Below, piece by piece: positions 34,275-46,596 of a stretch of 64,000 nt of DNA. The DNA is taken from assembly GCF_041146395.1 (NCBI RefSeq), contig NC_090995.1:12068501-12132500 (forward strand), given 5' to 3'. Position 1 is the first letter of the stretch; every line of letters starts with the position of its first letter. Both the position numbers and the translations under genes were made by a program. The stretch comes from Eulemur rufifrons. Its lineage: Eukaryota; Chordata; Mammalia; Primates; Lemuridae. The notes below the pieces were generated by a model, which had not been told where the DNA came from, ran no database searches, and saw only the letters and a list, made by a program, of their open reading frames with translations.

Positions 34275-35940
34275 CCTAAAAGGACATAAAGCATTTTTAC
34301 ATTTTCTATTTGAATTTGTGTTTGAAGATGATAGCCTGAGAATGTGCGTTATATTAAACACAGTTTTCAAACATTTTATCCTGTTGCTGAGAAAATACAT
34401 ACTAATAAAAAAATTTGGACCAGAATGATTTGTTCTGTCTTCTCAGGTGACCGCTGTATAAAGTTAACATCCTATTTTGAGGAAGAATCTATTAATTTGT
34501 AATTGACTCCCAGGCTTTGCTGTGTCCTAATCATATTTTTGGTATTTAATACATTAATTTAACTCATTTGTTTCCTTTGGAAGTTCATTCTGCATGTATA
34601 TAGATGTCCATATTTACCTTTTTTTTTGAAAGTTGTTTTGAGAACATTTATCCCAGTGCCAAATATTGTAGACTCAATCAAGTACAGGAAGTACAGCCAG
34701 GCTTCTGGGGGAACTGAATATTTTTAGGTGCCTGTTCTCCCTTTCTTTTTCTGTTGTTGCCTGTACTCTTTTGTTTGTTTTGTTTTGCTCGATGGTTTTC
34801 TCTGCTTTCTTACCATTGTACAGTGTCAATCGTGAGTGTTAAGTTCAGCTAGCCTGCAGCCCCCATAGGTAGTTATCTTGGTTATGATAGTCTAAATTCT
34901 AACTTGCTAGGAGAGAGAATTTATTTGGCTCACAATATGAAGAAGGTCCAACACTGTGCAGTCAGCTATTGTTGGAAGAGCCCAGTTATGTGTTCACGAT
35001 AGAGTTGCCTTTTCAGTTATCAGGGAAAGGGTAGGGAACGGGCTATATGCAGGAAGAAAATCAGTATCTTTAGTACAGTTAGTAAAGAAAACCATTGTCC
35101 ACAAACAACCTTTTGGAATTTTAAGTTTTGATACATTTTGAGGTTATTAATTTGAATTAGCCCTTTGCTTTTTCTTGCCTTTGTGGATGTTGGGATTTTT
35201 GTGGCAAACCTATTTTCATAGCTCTTAGTTTATGAGTTTGGAATGAGAATATTTTTTAAGTCTAATAGAGTGGAGAATGATGTGTGAACCTGAGTGAATG
35301 AATTTTTTAGTCATATGTTATAACTGTATTTTAAATTTCTCTAAAGTGTATTCCAGCAAAAAAAATGTATGGTGACTGTAGTTATCTTTTTAACTTCTTT
35401 AGGTTCACTGTACTTGCCTTTCTGTGTGCTTTGCCTAAGGCCTGAGTCTCAAAATGGTTGGGACTTTTAAGAATTAAAAAAAGTCCCTACTACAGAATTC
35501 ATAGAAAAGAGTATCTGTCAGATTGTGTAAGGTATATGTAAATAATTCACAGGTTTTATGAAAATATAATTTTCTTCTTTATCTTTTGTCTACCTTGATA
35601 AGATACTCAGGTAGAGACTATAAAACATGGTTTAAGGAAAGATTTATGCAGTACAACCACAATTTTTATTTTTGGTAACATGGGAGAATTATATGGTTTT
35701 ATACTTGAAGTATTGGTGATATAACATGCAATTATTTATGGAAGAAAAAGAAAGTAGAGTCATAATTTTGTGTATCCTTCGAACCTGGTAAGGATGGAAA
35801 CTCATTGTAAGATTTAGCACTTTGCAGACCAGTGGGAAGTTTTTTATTCCTGCTTTATCAAGAATACTATAGCAGAACTAGTATTCTTGTTCTGTATCAA
35901 GAATACTAGACATCTAAAAACCAGTGGAGACTGTCCAATG
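34275..35940. other. no recognised feature
   Basis: AT-rich, unique-looking. The word caagaatacta occurs twice at 35859-35910, a local duplication. No gene recognised. Confidence 0.45.
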
Positions 35941-35944
35941 TTTC

Positions 35945-36385
35945 CCTCACCCCACCTTTTTAATCCGAACTTTGTATTTTGAAATATTAAACATACAGAA
36001 AAATTTAATGAATAATACAGTGAACATTGAACCACCTTCAACCTTGACTCAACAATTACCAACATTTTGCCACACACATTCTCATTGTGTGTATGTACAT
36101 TTCAGGGAAGGGGCGTGGCATTGCTGAACCATTTGAAAGTAATTTCAGACCTTATGACAGTTCACCCGTAAATACTTTAGTACGCATCTCCTAGAAATAA
36201 GGACATTCTTCTATATGACCACTATATTATTACCGTATGTAAGAAAATAACGATAATCCCATCTTGCCATTTTAAATCCAGTCCATATCTAAATTCTCCA
36301 ATTGTCCCCAAAATTTCTTTTATAGATTTTTTTCAAACAACATTACATTTGTTTGTGTCTCTTTATTCCTTTAAAATCTTGATTA
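35945..36385 (-). mobile_element. L1 fragment (old L1M 3' UTR), antisense
   Basis: Landmarks attaaacatacagaaaaatt, ctcaacaattaccaacattt, acccgtaaatactttagtac, gcatctcctagaaataagga, aattctccaattgtccccaa. This series is shared by the 3' region of old L1M copies in antisense. Interrupted on the right by an Alu. Confidence 0.55.
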
Positions 36386-36401
36386 GCTTTCTTTTTCATG
36401 C

Positions 36402-36703
36402 TTTTTTTTTTTTTTTTTTTGGAGACAGGGTCTCATTCTGTTTCCTGGGCTAGAGTGCAGTGGCATCATCACAGCTCACTGCAATCTCAAACTCCTCTGG
36501 GCTGTAGCGATCATCCTGCTTCAGCTTCTCAAGTAGCTGAGACTACAGGAACGCACCACCACGCCCAGCTAATTTCTTCTATTTTTAGTAGAGACAGGGT
36601 CTCGCTCTTGCTCAGGCTGGTCTTGAACTCCTGAGTTTGAGCAATTCCCCTTCCTCTGCCTCCCAGAGTGCTAGAGTACAGGTGTGAGCCACCACTCCTG
36701 GCC
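36402..36703 (-). mobile_element. Alu SINE (strepsirrhine type)
   Basis: Complete reverse-oriented Alu: T tail at 36402-36420, ggagacagggtctcattctg, and a right arm reading acagggtctcgctcttgctc at 36594-36613, the strepsirrhine variant. It ends ctcctggcc. Both sides carry ctttcttttt, a likely target duplication. Confidence 0.95.
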
Positions 36704-36719
36704 TCTTCCTTTCTTTTTT

Positions 36720-37368
36720 AATTATACTGATTTTTTGAAGAGTCCAGACCATTTTCTCGTAGAAATCCACATTCTCCGTTTGTTTCTTCCTGGTGTCTGC
36801 CCAGTGAAGTTGGAAAATATTCGTGACATGGGAGCAGGAAGCCCCATGAGATATTAAAAAAAAAAAAACAAAAAAAACTTCCCAGGGAATTGGATAGTGA
36901 CTTAGAAGTAGTTATTTCTTGGCTGAGGTTAAAAAATGAGAACAATTAAGAGTGATTTCTTTCAGGTTAGTGAAGCAGCAGTTGGGAATAGAATGGGAAA
37001 AGAGATTAAAGGGAATGCTCTGGCAGTGAGGCATGATAATAGGTGAGTTACTTAATAAAGAGGGAGGAGGGTTGGAGACTCACGGTCCTCAAAAGCTAGA
37101 GGGTTAGATGCCCACTCTCTTTTGGCTGAATGGTGCCTTTGGGTTTTCTGCTCTGACTGTGGGAGGCATAGTGAGCCCACGTCAGTTGAATTGCCATTGG
37201 AAAAGCAAAAGAGGTTGTGTGCATTGAACCTTTTGTAAGCATGTTACGGAGTTTCCTATGGAAGCACTCATGGAATATTAATAAATTGTACTTTTTGCAA
37301 ATTTTTCTAGAGCAAATTTGCAGCCATGATCTTACACTTTGGCTGTGTCTACCTTGTAATGATTATAT
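36720..37368. other. no recognised gene; A run
   Basis: An A-rich run lies at 36856-36876. No gene or repeat recognised. Confidence 0.45.
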
Positions 37369-37369
37369 A

Positions 37370-37500
37370 GGTACTGTAGTGGGAAGAATTTCAGAATCAG
37401 ATCTTGGGTTGAAATCCTATTCCTACCACATACTAGCTGAACAACTTTGTTCAAGCACCTTAACCTCTGATTCTGTTTCCTCGTTTGTGAGGATGAAGCA
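37370..37500 (+). repeat. MIR SINE (first of two)
   Basis: Sense MIR 5' half: gtactgtagtgggaagaatt, tgggttgaaatcctattcct, accacatactagctgaacaa, caccttaacctctgattctg, tttcctcgtttgtgagga. Directly followed by a second MIR. Confidence 0.65.
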
Positions 37501-37504
37501 GCCT

Positions 37505-37760
37505 AGTGTAGGGGAAAGAACAGAGAGGCTTTGGAGTCAGGCAGACCCGATTCTAAAGCCTGGGTCTTCTGGTTCCTAGCATGTGGCCTTGGGCTGCTTA
37601 ACTTCCTTTACTCTCAGAGTTCTCTTTTGTAAAAGTAGGATTTATAATACCTACTTCATGTGACTGTTGTCAGTATTAGAGAGACAGCTCGTGTAAAACG
37701 CTGAGTGTGGAGCCTGGCATATGGTAGGTTCTTGGCAAATGTTAGTTTTCTTCCCACGGG
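37505..37760 (+). repeat. MIR SINE (second of two)
   Basis: Sense, almost full-length MIR: gctttggagtcaggcagacc, tctggttcctagcatgtggc, cttgggctgcttaacttcct, ataatacctacttcatgtga, gtggagcctggcatatggta. Confidence 0.85.
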
Positions 37761-37764
37761 GTTA

Positions 37765-38383
37765 TCGTCAGGGTCAAATTAAATAAATGGTCAGATAAAT
37801 GTGGAGTGCCTTTCTAAGGAATAAAGTCCTACACAGAAAATTTAGCCAGTGCCTAGGAAATAGAACATGAATATAAAGCCATGTGCTTATTTCCATTCAT
37901 TTTACATTGTAGAAATCTCTGCAATGATGGTGTCCTAGGAAATATTGTAAATGCTAGAAAATAACATTTCAGAAATCTGCTTTTAAGAAAATAGAACTAA
38001 CAGTTAAGTATTAAAATGTTGCAATTACTTACACTTTTTTGGTATAGAAAATGATGCCTTTGATTTCTCAGGGCTGTGCACTAAAATCAGTGACCTGTGT
38101 GAGTGAGTGTATTTACAGCCTGAATGCTTTCCCTTTGGATGTAGTTTGGAGGAATTTGTTTTATTTACAAAAAATTTTATAAAAACAAAAATAAGCTAAT
38201 CACAGTTTTTGCAGTTTGACAATAGAGAAAATAATATTTAATTTATAGGGTCAGCGGTCATTATTCTGTTTCCCAATTAGAATTTTTATCTTTGATGCTT
38301 GGGACACGGTGTTTGGAACCAGCTGCTAAGAATATCTGTTAGCATTACAGATTAGTAGGGACGTCGTTAAGAATCTGATTTTC
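37765..38383. other. no recognised feature
   Basis: AT-rich sequence without a recognised gene or repeat. Confidence 0.45.
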
Positions 38384-38384
38384 T

Positions 38385-38950
38385 TTTCCCCTGTAGGGGA
38401 GGCAGAATTTCAACTCTATCCTCCTAGGGTACTGGCTGGGCCCAAGAATTAAATTGACATAAGACAGATTGATGAGAGACAAAAATAGAAATATATTTAA
38501 TACAAGTTTTATGTGGCTCAGGAGCCCTCATAAAGAAATGAAGACCCAAGGAAGCAGTGAAAGTCAAACACACACTGAAATGGACAAAGAACAGTGAATT
38601 GTGAAAATGTGATGAGGCACAGGGGGCTTGGGCTAGGACAGTCCATTGGGTAGAGAAGTGGCCAGGAAGGTAAGAAGGATTGGTGTTGTAGGACTTGTTT
38701 GTATGGACTTCCTTTGGCCTTAATGTTTTATTCTTGATGATAAGAATGCTGTTTTCCTTCTAGCATAGAGAGGACATCTTTCACATGGGAATTTCATCCT
38801 CTGCTTTAAGAAACAGCACAAAAGGTCAGAATGATCTTCCTGTACCTGCTGTTTTTCAAATGCCTTTAACTGAAATAATATGCCAGAATGGAATATTTTG
38901 GGTGACATGTTCTTAACTCCTTCACCCCAAAAGGTTAAGATCACCCTCAT
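38385..38950. repeat. LTR-like interspersed repeat, unassigned
   Basis: The block from tgtaggggaggcagaatttc to about 38940 has the texture of an old ERV LTR that I seem to recognise as multi-copy (ctggctgggcccaagaatta, gacagattgatgagagacaa, ctgctgtttttcaaatgcct) but cannot name. No tRNA primer site or coding remnant is next to it. Confidence 0.35.
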
Positions 38951-38959
38951 GATTTATAA

Positions 38960-40080
38960 AACCTTAGACAAACTGCCTTTGTAAGCTCAAAGATCTCTCT
39001 GCACGTTCCCCAGCTAAATAGGAGATCGGTGAAACACTTCGATTTTTAGCTGTTAGTATCTTTTAATTCTATAAGCAGTATGTGTGGAGAGTAAATTAAA
39101 TAACTTTGTTGCCTATAAATTTTTTTGCTGTTCTTTCAGCCCTATATTTATTAGTACATGCTTAGATCTATAGAAATCCAACGGAAAAGCCCATCTATAA
39201 ACTGAGTTGATCTTTGAGCCTTTACTCTCTCCCCACCCACATGCTCACACATACACACTCATGCTTAATATTTTAAAATTAAAGTTTGAAGGACAAGTGT
39301 TATCTGTTGTGAAAAAACTAAATGAATGTGATGATTAAAACTTTTTGTGAGGAGAGAAGGCCATACTATGATTTATTTAATCCTCATTACTTCTGTTTAG
39401 TTTGTTTTCTTTTCCTTTTATAAACTGGAACACAACTAGAAGAAGCAAGCTTTTTGTCCTGAGAAGCTAAATCGTTTAGTAAGACACTTTAATGTGTATC
39501 TTGTCATCTGTTGTATATTATAGTCTTAGCGTGAAATATAGAGATGTTTATATTTATTAAATATTTTATTTTTTTGTGCAGCTTGAAGTTATCATGAAAG
39601 ATACTTGAACCTTTTACTGATATCTAAAATCTAGAGGTATAGGTGTACAAGTAGGATCCTAAAATTCAGATATAGATATATATTGTATTAGTTATATAAT
39701 GTATAATATATAATATTGTATAACATGTAATATACATATGTTTTATATATATGTAGTTGTATGTGCAGTAATGTATAATTATATATTGATGCCTTGAACT
39801 GGAAAATTAAAAATCTGAAAGTGAAAGTTTTAGAAACATGGTTCCATGTTTGCTTAAAAATATTTTGCAGTACTTGTAGAGTACACTTTGATTATGAATA
39901 GTACTATTTTCAAGTAGCTTTTGATAAAATGCCAGATTTTGATAAAGACATAAAAAAAGAACTTTTCTCTGATTATGTTGAGCTTGCTATTCCATTAGCA
40001 ATAATTGAGAAAGGGCTAGTTAATTAAAATGTTGACATTTTAATACTGGGCAAATCTCTACTATGAAATCCTAGAGGATA
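38960..40080. other. no recognised gene; AT-rich patch
   Basis: The stretch 39668-39790 is an impure ta/tataat low-complexity patch. Nothing else recognised. Confidence 0.5.
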
Positions 40081-40216
40081 GACTTTTCTTCTTTCTTTCC
40101 CTTCCGTTTACTTTTTCCTTCTCTACTTTCAGTTGTCTACCTTTCCACTTCCTTCCCTTCTCTTCTGCTTCCTTTTTTTCCCCTTCCCTTCCTTCCTTTT
40201 AATGACCTTCTCTCCC
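40081..40216 (+). repeat. polypyrimidine (C/T) tract, about 135 bp
   Basis: Strongly strand-biased C/T stretch (ttctttcccttcc-type words) with few interruptions. Such tracts can adopt triplex structure and are common as degenerate microsatellites. Confidence 0.8.
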
Positions 40217-40479
40217 AGAGTTTTTATCTCATGTTATTTGTATAGGAGTCACTGAACATGTTGCTAATAGCAGCTACTTTAAGATTGGGTCCAAGAAGGC
40301 TCCTGCAGTTGTTTTATGACTAAATCAATTACGTAATACTAACTTTTAAGTCTCTGGGCAATAATTTTTGCTTCTTTGGTTCTCAGGATCCAAAGTAATA
40401 TATTTTATCCTTGTCGCCGTTTTTTAAGTTGATCCATTAAGTTCTTTCCTAACTATATTTAGGTCCACTTAAGAAATAT

Positions 40480-40800
40480 AGAGAGTGACACGGTCAGATT
40501 TCATTTGGGGGTGGGCACTCTGTGGCAGCATGTAGAGTGATTTACGGCCAAGACCAGAGGAAGGGTGATCATTAGTAGATTGTAGCAAGTAAATCAGATG
40601 AGAGATGCTAAGTGATTAGGTCCGAAACCAATTTGGTATGACTGGAGGAAAAAAGGACATGTACATGAAATTCCCTTAGGAAATTATCCTTTTGAATGTG
40701 GGAGTTGTAGGAAAGGAAGGAAATGAATTGAAACCTAGTGTAATCTAGGTTAGCTCTAAAGTTTCTAGCAGGATGGCTGGTTGACACTAGGCCTGTTCAG
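40480..40800 (-). mobile_element. L2-like fragment, antisense
   Basis: gagtgacacggtcagatttc, actctgtggcagcatgtaga, gaccagaggaagggtgatc and gagagatgctaagtgattag loosely follow the antisense L2 order (compare 20450-20640 in this window). Confidence 0.42.
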
Positions 40801-40879
40801 CTGTGTAGGAATTACAGAAGAAAGAACACATATTAGAGAGAAAGATACTGTGTTAGCTTCTGAACATAATGATTTTTTG

Positions 40880-43420
40880 GGGGGAACATAATTTCAAACT
40901 TAAAGTTGCAAAGAACGTCCATGTTTCCAGATTCATCTGTTGTTAGCCTTTTGTCCCAAAAGCTTTATTGCGCTGTATGTGAATGTTTGTGTGTGTATAT
41001 TTATAAATGCACAAGCATGCACATATATATATATTCTTTTCATTGAGCCATTTGAGAGTTGCATTGAATATATCATAGCCCTTTAGTCCTAAATACCTTA
41101 GTGTAGATTTCCAAGAATAAGGATCATCTCTTGCATTAACAGTCTGAAAGCTTCAGTAGACTTAACAATTGTTACATTACTTTACCGATCATTTTCTGAT
41201 TTTTTCAGCTGACTAAATAATTGTTCTTCATAGCAATTTTCTTCCCCTCCAATACAGGAATTAGTCTGTAACCATATATTGCATTTAGATGTCACGTCTT
41301 TTTAGTATCCTTTAATCTGGAATAGTTCTTCAAGCTTTATCATTTATTACATGGACATTTCAGACATTTCAAAGTATGCAGCCATCCTCCCTCTCCCATT
41401 TTTGAACAATGCATTCCTTGTTTTTGGTTTGTTTGATGTTGCCTTTTGATAAGATTTCAGGTTATGCATTGCTGAATGGAATGTTACGTAAGGGATGTGT
41501 CTGTCTTAGCATTTTACATCTGGAAGTACACAATGTCCTGCACCTCATTTGTGATATAAATTTTGACCATCAGTTTCATCGTCTTAATTTTCCATGATAT
41601 AGTTTCTGTGTGTCCTTTGCAATTAATAAGCAATCTGTGGGGAGGGAGACACTTCAAGACAATTAAAATATACTGCTTTTCATAAAATTTCATCACCTGT
41701 ATGTAGCATCCATTGATGATACTTGTTCGATTCAGTCTTTACTATTATGGTTGTAAAATGATTTTGCCTACTCTACTAGTCCCTCCACATTTACCAGTCG
41801 TTACTCAGCATTCCACTGTAATAAGAGCCCTTTTATATGTCCATATGTATTATTTTATTATTGGTATGGATTTATGGTGTCCCATTTTTGTCCCAATGGT
41901 TATCAACTCATTACTGTCCTTAAATATTTTGGAGCTCAAATTGTCCCAAATCTCACTAGTGGCACCTTCTTCATGCAGGCTCCTGTGGCCTTTTAATGCC
42001 CTCATCAATTTTTTTTAAGCATGTCATTGTTTTCATTGTTTATAATAAGGCTCATCTTGTGCCCTTAGTGCCCAGTGCTGGAGTGAGTCATTTCTCCTGG
42101 GAGCCCAGCTCCTCTTATTGGGAACTGGTATCTGAGACCAGGATCTGGACACTTGCTATGTGCATTACTGCTGGATGTCTTTGCTTGTGGACCCTAGCAG
42201 GGAGCAAAGCTAGAAAATATACGCATGTTTATATCTACATACATACACATGTATGTGTATATATATGTATGTACATGTGTGTGTATATACATGCACGTAA
42301 CATGGATATATGTATATATTTTTTTCAAAATATGAACTCACACTGATACCTCCAATTCTCCCTTTTTCTATAATGAGAACACAGGCTTCCAGCAGTACCA
42401 TCATTTTTACTCATTTGCTTGAAATGGGTATCATCTAAAATAGTTTCAGGATTGCTTCACCTATATCACTAAAAAACAAAAACAACATCCTACCCTAGTA
42501 TAACCAGCCTTACTATTTTCTGATTTATCCTTCTGATTTTCTTTTTACAATGATAAGCAAATATATGTGTTTTCTTATTTCCCCTTTTTTCTAACACAAA
42601 AGATAGCATACTGCCTGTATCAGCACTTTGGTACTTAGCTATTTTCACTGGAAAATATAACCTGGAAATTGCTCCATGTCAGTTCGTAGAGATCATTGTC
42701 ATTCTTTTGTGTGTATGTATACTAGTTTATTCATTCTGTCTTCTGTGTTTGTATATCCAGGTAGTTTCTTGTTTTTTACAGTTACGCAGTGCTGGAGTGA
42801 ATAACCTTGTGTCTTTTCTTACAGTTGGAGGTATATCTTCAGGATAAATGTAGGAGTGGGATTACTAGGTCAAATTGATGAATGCATATGTAGTTTTGCT
42901 AGATGTTACCACATTTCCTTTCCATAGGAGTTGTACTGTTTTGCATTCCCATCAGCAATGTATGAGAGTGCCTGTTTTCCCACTGCCTCGCCAAGAGAAT
43001 CTATTGTGGAGCTGTTGAATTTTTGCCAATCTGAAGGGCAAGGAAATAGTATTTCAGTGTAGTTTAAATGCGCATTTTCTTATTGTGAGTGAAGTTTAAC
43101 ATCTTTTCAGATCTATAAGAGCCATACGTAAATGGGAGATGTCTGTACGTATCTTCTTCCATTTTTCCCTAGGATTTTTGGTCTTTTTTCCTTGTTTATT
43201 AAGCTCTTTGTATGTTAGGAACATTAGCTCTTTATCTGTAATACATATTGCAAATATTTTCTCCTAATTTTCTCATTTAATGTTTTTTGACTTTGCTTAT
43301 AGTAGTTTTTGCCATTGAAAGTTTTTTTAATTTTTATGTAATCAAATTTATTAACGATTTCTATTATTGTCCTGACATTTTGAGTCGTAGTTAGAAAACA
43401 TAATGAGTTTAAAATGAATT
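40880..43420 (-). mobile_element. long antisense L1M element (3' UTR to ORF2)
   Basis: About 2.5 kb of old antisense L1. The left part is 3' UTR-type (ccttttgtcccaaaagcttt, catgtctttttagtatcctt-like wording near 41300, gctcaaattgtcccaaatct at 41933). The right part is antisense ORF2 (gtgggattactaggtcaaat at 42855, tttgcattcccatcagcaat, ttttgccaatctgaagggca, caaatattttctcctaattt). No intact frame. It includes a TG/TA microsatellite. Confidence 0.72.
42222..42312 (+). repeat. TG/TA/CA-rich microsatellite
   Basis: Alternating tatg/catg/tgtg words, largely purine-pyrimidine alternating. It lies inside the L1 region. Confidence 0.8.
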
Positions 43421-43544
43421 TGCTGTGTTTAACAGGACCAGAGAAACAGGAATAATTCTTTCAGCTCTATTTATCACTGTCCTGCAATCTTACCTTTTAA
43501 AGCCTGAACCAGAAAAATCTGCTATTTTATGTATGGAATAGGTA

Positions 43545-43660
43545 AATTTATTTTTTTAACTTTTTGTTACAGAAAATTTCAAATATCCATAAAATTAGCG
43601 CTCATGTACTGATCATTTAGCTTCAGTAATTATCAGTTCTTTTACACCTCCCATACCAAA
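43545..43660 (-). mobile_element. L1M 3' UTR fragment, antisense
   Basis: actttttgttacagaaaatt, caaatatccataaaattagc, and gcttcagtaattatcagttc repeat the series seen at 35960-36060. Confidence 0.5.
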
Positions 43661-45117
43661 TGACCTAAATTATAGGTTTTCAGTTATTGTGAATTATCCT
43701 TATAAAGAGTAAAGTTTGGAGTAGCCTAGTAGGCTTTGGCCAACTGGCCTCCCAGGCTCTCAGGCCTCTTTTCAACGGTCTTGGCACCGGATCTGACCTC
43801 TTTTAGGCTTCTGTAACTTCTCCATTTCTACAAATCTGAAGTTTATAGAAAAAAGATGACAAAGATAATAAGTCATAGACTAATAATGTTGCCACCAATC
43901 AGTGAAATAATTCAGACTTGGCTGATTGATGCTTAAAGTTGTATCTTTTATTTCAGGTCAAGGTAAATATATAAGGATATATATTCATCTCTTTTCCATG
44001 GTTCATTGTTTAATCAGGATAGAACCAGCAAACATCTTTTATCAGTAGATCTAAGAAGACGGCTTAGAGATGTTTGCTAGCCAGAATCTAAATACCACAC
44101 AGAAAATATTCAAAAGTTCTAATTCGTCTAATGGAATTTTCTTTGTTCTACAATTATTTTAAACTGAAATTATATTGCTTTTATTTGATAGCTTCCTTAG
44201 AAATTGTTTTATTAATTCAGTGTATTCATTTCCAGTTTATTAAGAGTCCGTAGTTAATTTGGAAGAATGACTAATTTGGAAGAATGACGAGATCACAAGA
44301 GCTCTGGGATTTCTTCATTCATGTTATTTTTAGGGTCTGTATTCTACTTGGAACAACATTCTTGATACATTGAAACGCAGTTGAAGTACTGAGTTAGAGT
44401 TTTAGAATAGTTTTTCCCTCCTGCTTAAGTGGAAGCTGATCAGTCAACTTGCTGACAATCATATGCTGAGAATTACAGTGTTCTTCAGAAACTATGTTAA
44501 CAGGAGAAGGAAGGAAAATCAATCAGTGACTTCTTCTTCTGATGACTGTAAATAATTTGCATAAGCAAAGTCCACAGTTGGTTTCTGTTTTTCATTGAGA
44601 AGAGCGGTGGTAGGGATCATGACAAGACAGAACGCTTCCTGGCAAGAAGCGGATGGAGAAGCCTGGTGTGATCACAGGGAGATGTTGCTGCCCTGGCCTG
44701 TGCTCATTATCCTTCCTGTGCCCACGTCTTGGCAACTGCCCGGATGGACCTAAATGTTACATTTTGCTTGTTTTTTGCCTTTCTTGATCTGTCATTTTTG
44801 TCTCATTCTGTTTTTAGTATATGATGTTGTTCCTCCCTTTTCTGAAATTACAGCTTATTCACAAAAAGGATGATTTTCTTATAGCTATCCAGCATGATGA
44901 CAAAAAGGGATCTTTTTATGATTAATACTTACTCCTAAATATATGACAGGGCTCTACTTTTGTGAAATAGGAACATCAAATATAATTTCAGGATTAAGTT
45001 TATTATGAGACAGAAGTTCTTTATTAGTTGGTGGGAAATAGTAGCATTCCTGATTAGAAAACAACATGGTAAGTAATTGGTTTGGTGCCCCTTGCCAAAA
45101 ACATGAGACACATTGTT
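43661..45117. other. no recognised feature
   Basis: Unique-looking sequence, with a 16-bp tandem duplication (taatttggaagaatga) at about 44254-44287. No gene recognised. Confidence 0.45.
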
Positions 45118-45180
45118 GGATGTGTGTGTATGTGCGTGTGTGCGCCTGTGAGCTTATAATTAAGACCTTTTTTTTTTTTT
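45118..45180 (+). repeat. TG microsatellite and T run
   Basis: gatgtgtgtgtatgtgcgtg followed at 45167-45180 by a T run. Confidence 0.8.
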
Positions 45181-45639
45181 TCAGTTCCTGTTAATGGAGG
45201 TCTGCACGCTTAAAATTTCTACTACCTAGAGGTTCTACAGTTTTGATTATTACAAATTTGGGTGCGCATATTTTTCTCTTGGGAGTCTCATTTTAAACTG
45301 GTTTAAAGAGAGAATTCTAGATGTGGAAATACAAACAAAGTAAAAATAGACAACTGAAGATCTCAAGCCTGCAATAAACTTGGCTTTTATTTCCGTGGAG
45401 TGTTTGTGAATTTAGCTTGGCTTGAATGCCAAGTTCTTGCTATAAAAACAAAAATCCTTTTGGGTTCGTTTATAGGCTTCTCCTTTAGTCTGGCTGGGGA
45501 ACTGGATGCTTCATTTAAATATGGGCTATATACTTTGAAGGTATAGTACTGTATCAGTTTATGTTGGTCTGAAAAGTTTGTTATGATAGACTTTAGATCT
45601 AATTAAATTCAGTTTCAGGAATAATATTTAATCTTAAAT

Positions 45640-46596
45640 GCTTTATTCTTTTAACTTGTAAAGTATACATCACCTAAAATTTGCCATTTTAACAATATTT
45701 AAGTATACAATTCACTGGCATTATGTATGTTCAGAATGTTGTATAACCATCATGCACTAATTCCAGAACTTTTTCATCATCCCAAACCTAAACTCTATAC
45801 CCATTAGGCAGTAATTTCTCAATTCTTCTCTCTCTTGTCCCCTGGCCACCTCTATTCTATTTTCTGTCTCTATGAATTTGCCTGTTCTAGATATTTCATA
45901 TACATGCAGTTATACAATATTTGTCCTTTTGTGTTTGGCTTTTTAAACATGGTATAGTGTTTTCCAGGTTCATCCATGTTGTTGCGTATATCAGAACTCC
46001 ATTCCTGGCCAGACACGGTGGCTCACACCTGTAATCCCAGCACTTTGGGAGGCCAAGGTGGGAGGATCACTTGAGTCCAGGGTTTAAGACCAGCCTGGCC
46101 AACACAGTGAGACCCTATCTCTACAAAAAAAAAAAAAAAGAACTTCATTCCTTTTTATGGCAGAACAATGTTCTAGTGTATGTGTCCACCTCATTTTGCT
46201 TATTCATTCATCTGTTGATGGACACCTGGGTTATTTCTACCTTTCACTATTGTGAAAAACTGCTGCTAAGAGTATTGGCATATAAGTATCTGTTTGTGTC
46301 CCTGTTTTCAATTCATTTGACAACAGGATTGCCGGGTAATATGGTAACTCTATGTTTAAGTTTTTGAGGAACTAACGAACTTGTTTTCCACAGTGGCTGC
46401 ACACATTTTGTGTTCTACCAGTAACGCACGAGGGTTCCAGTTTCTCTACATCCTCACCAGCACTTGTTGTTTTCCATTTTTTTGCAGAATAGCCATCCCA
46501 GTGGGTGTTGAGTGGTATCTCATTATGGCTTTGATGTGTATTTCCCTAATGACTAAAGACATTGACCATGTTTTTCACACACTTACTGTCTGTATA
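45640..46596 (-). mobile_element. L1 LINE, ORF2 end and 3' UTR, antisense
   Basis: Antisense L1: aaaatttgccattttaacaa, ttcaccatg-type words, ttcatccatgttgttgcgta at 45969-45988, then after an Alu monomer tcattcatctgttgatggac, ttgccgggtaatatggtaac, gtttctctacatcctcacca, and atttccctaatgactaaaga. It is cut at 46597 by a Tigger element. Confidence 0.87.
46007..46138 (+). mobile_element. free left Alu monomer (FLAM)
   Basis: A single left Alu arm, ggccagacacggtggctcac to ctatctctac plus an A tail at 46125-46139, about 130 bp with no right arm. A 14-bp target duplication (agaactccattcct at 45993-46006 and agaacttcattcct at 46139-46152, one mismatch) shows it inserted as a monomer and is not a deleted dimer. 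It lies inside an L1. Confidence 0.88.

Noticed and set aside
42210..42346. Tyrosine/histidine/valine-rich frames on both strands
   Set aside because: Translation of a TG/TA/CA microsatellite inside L1.
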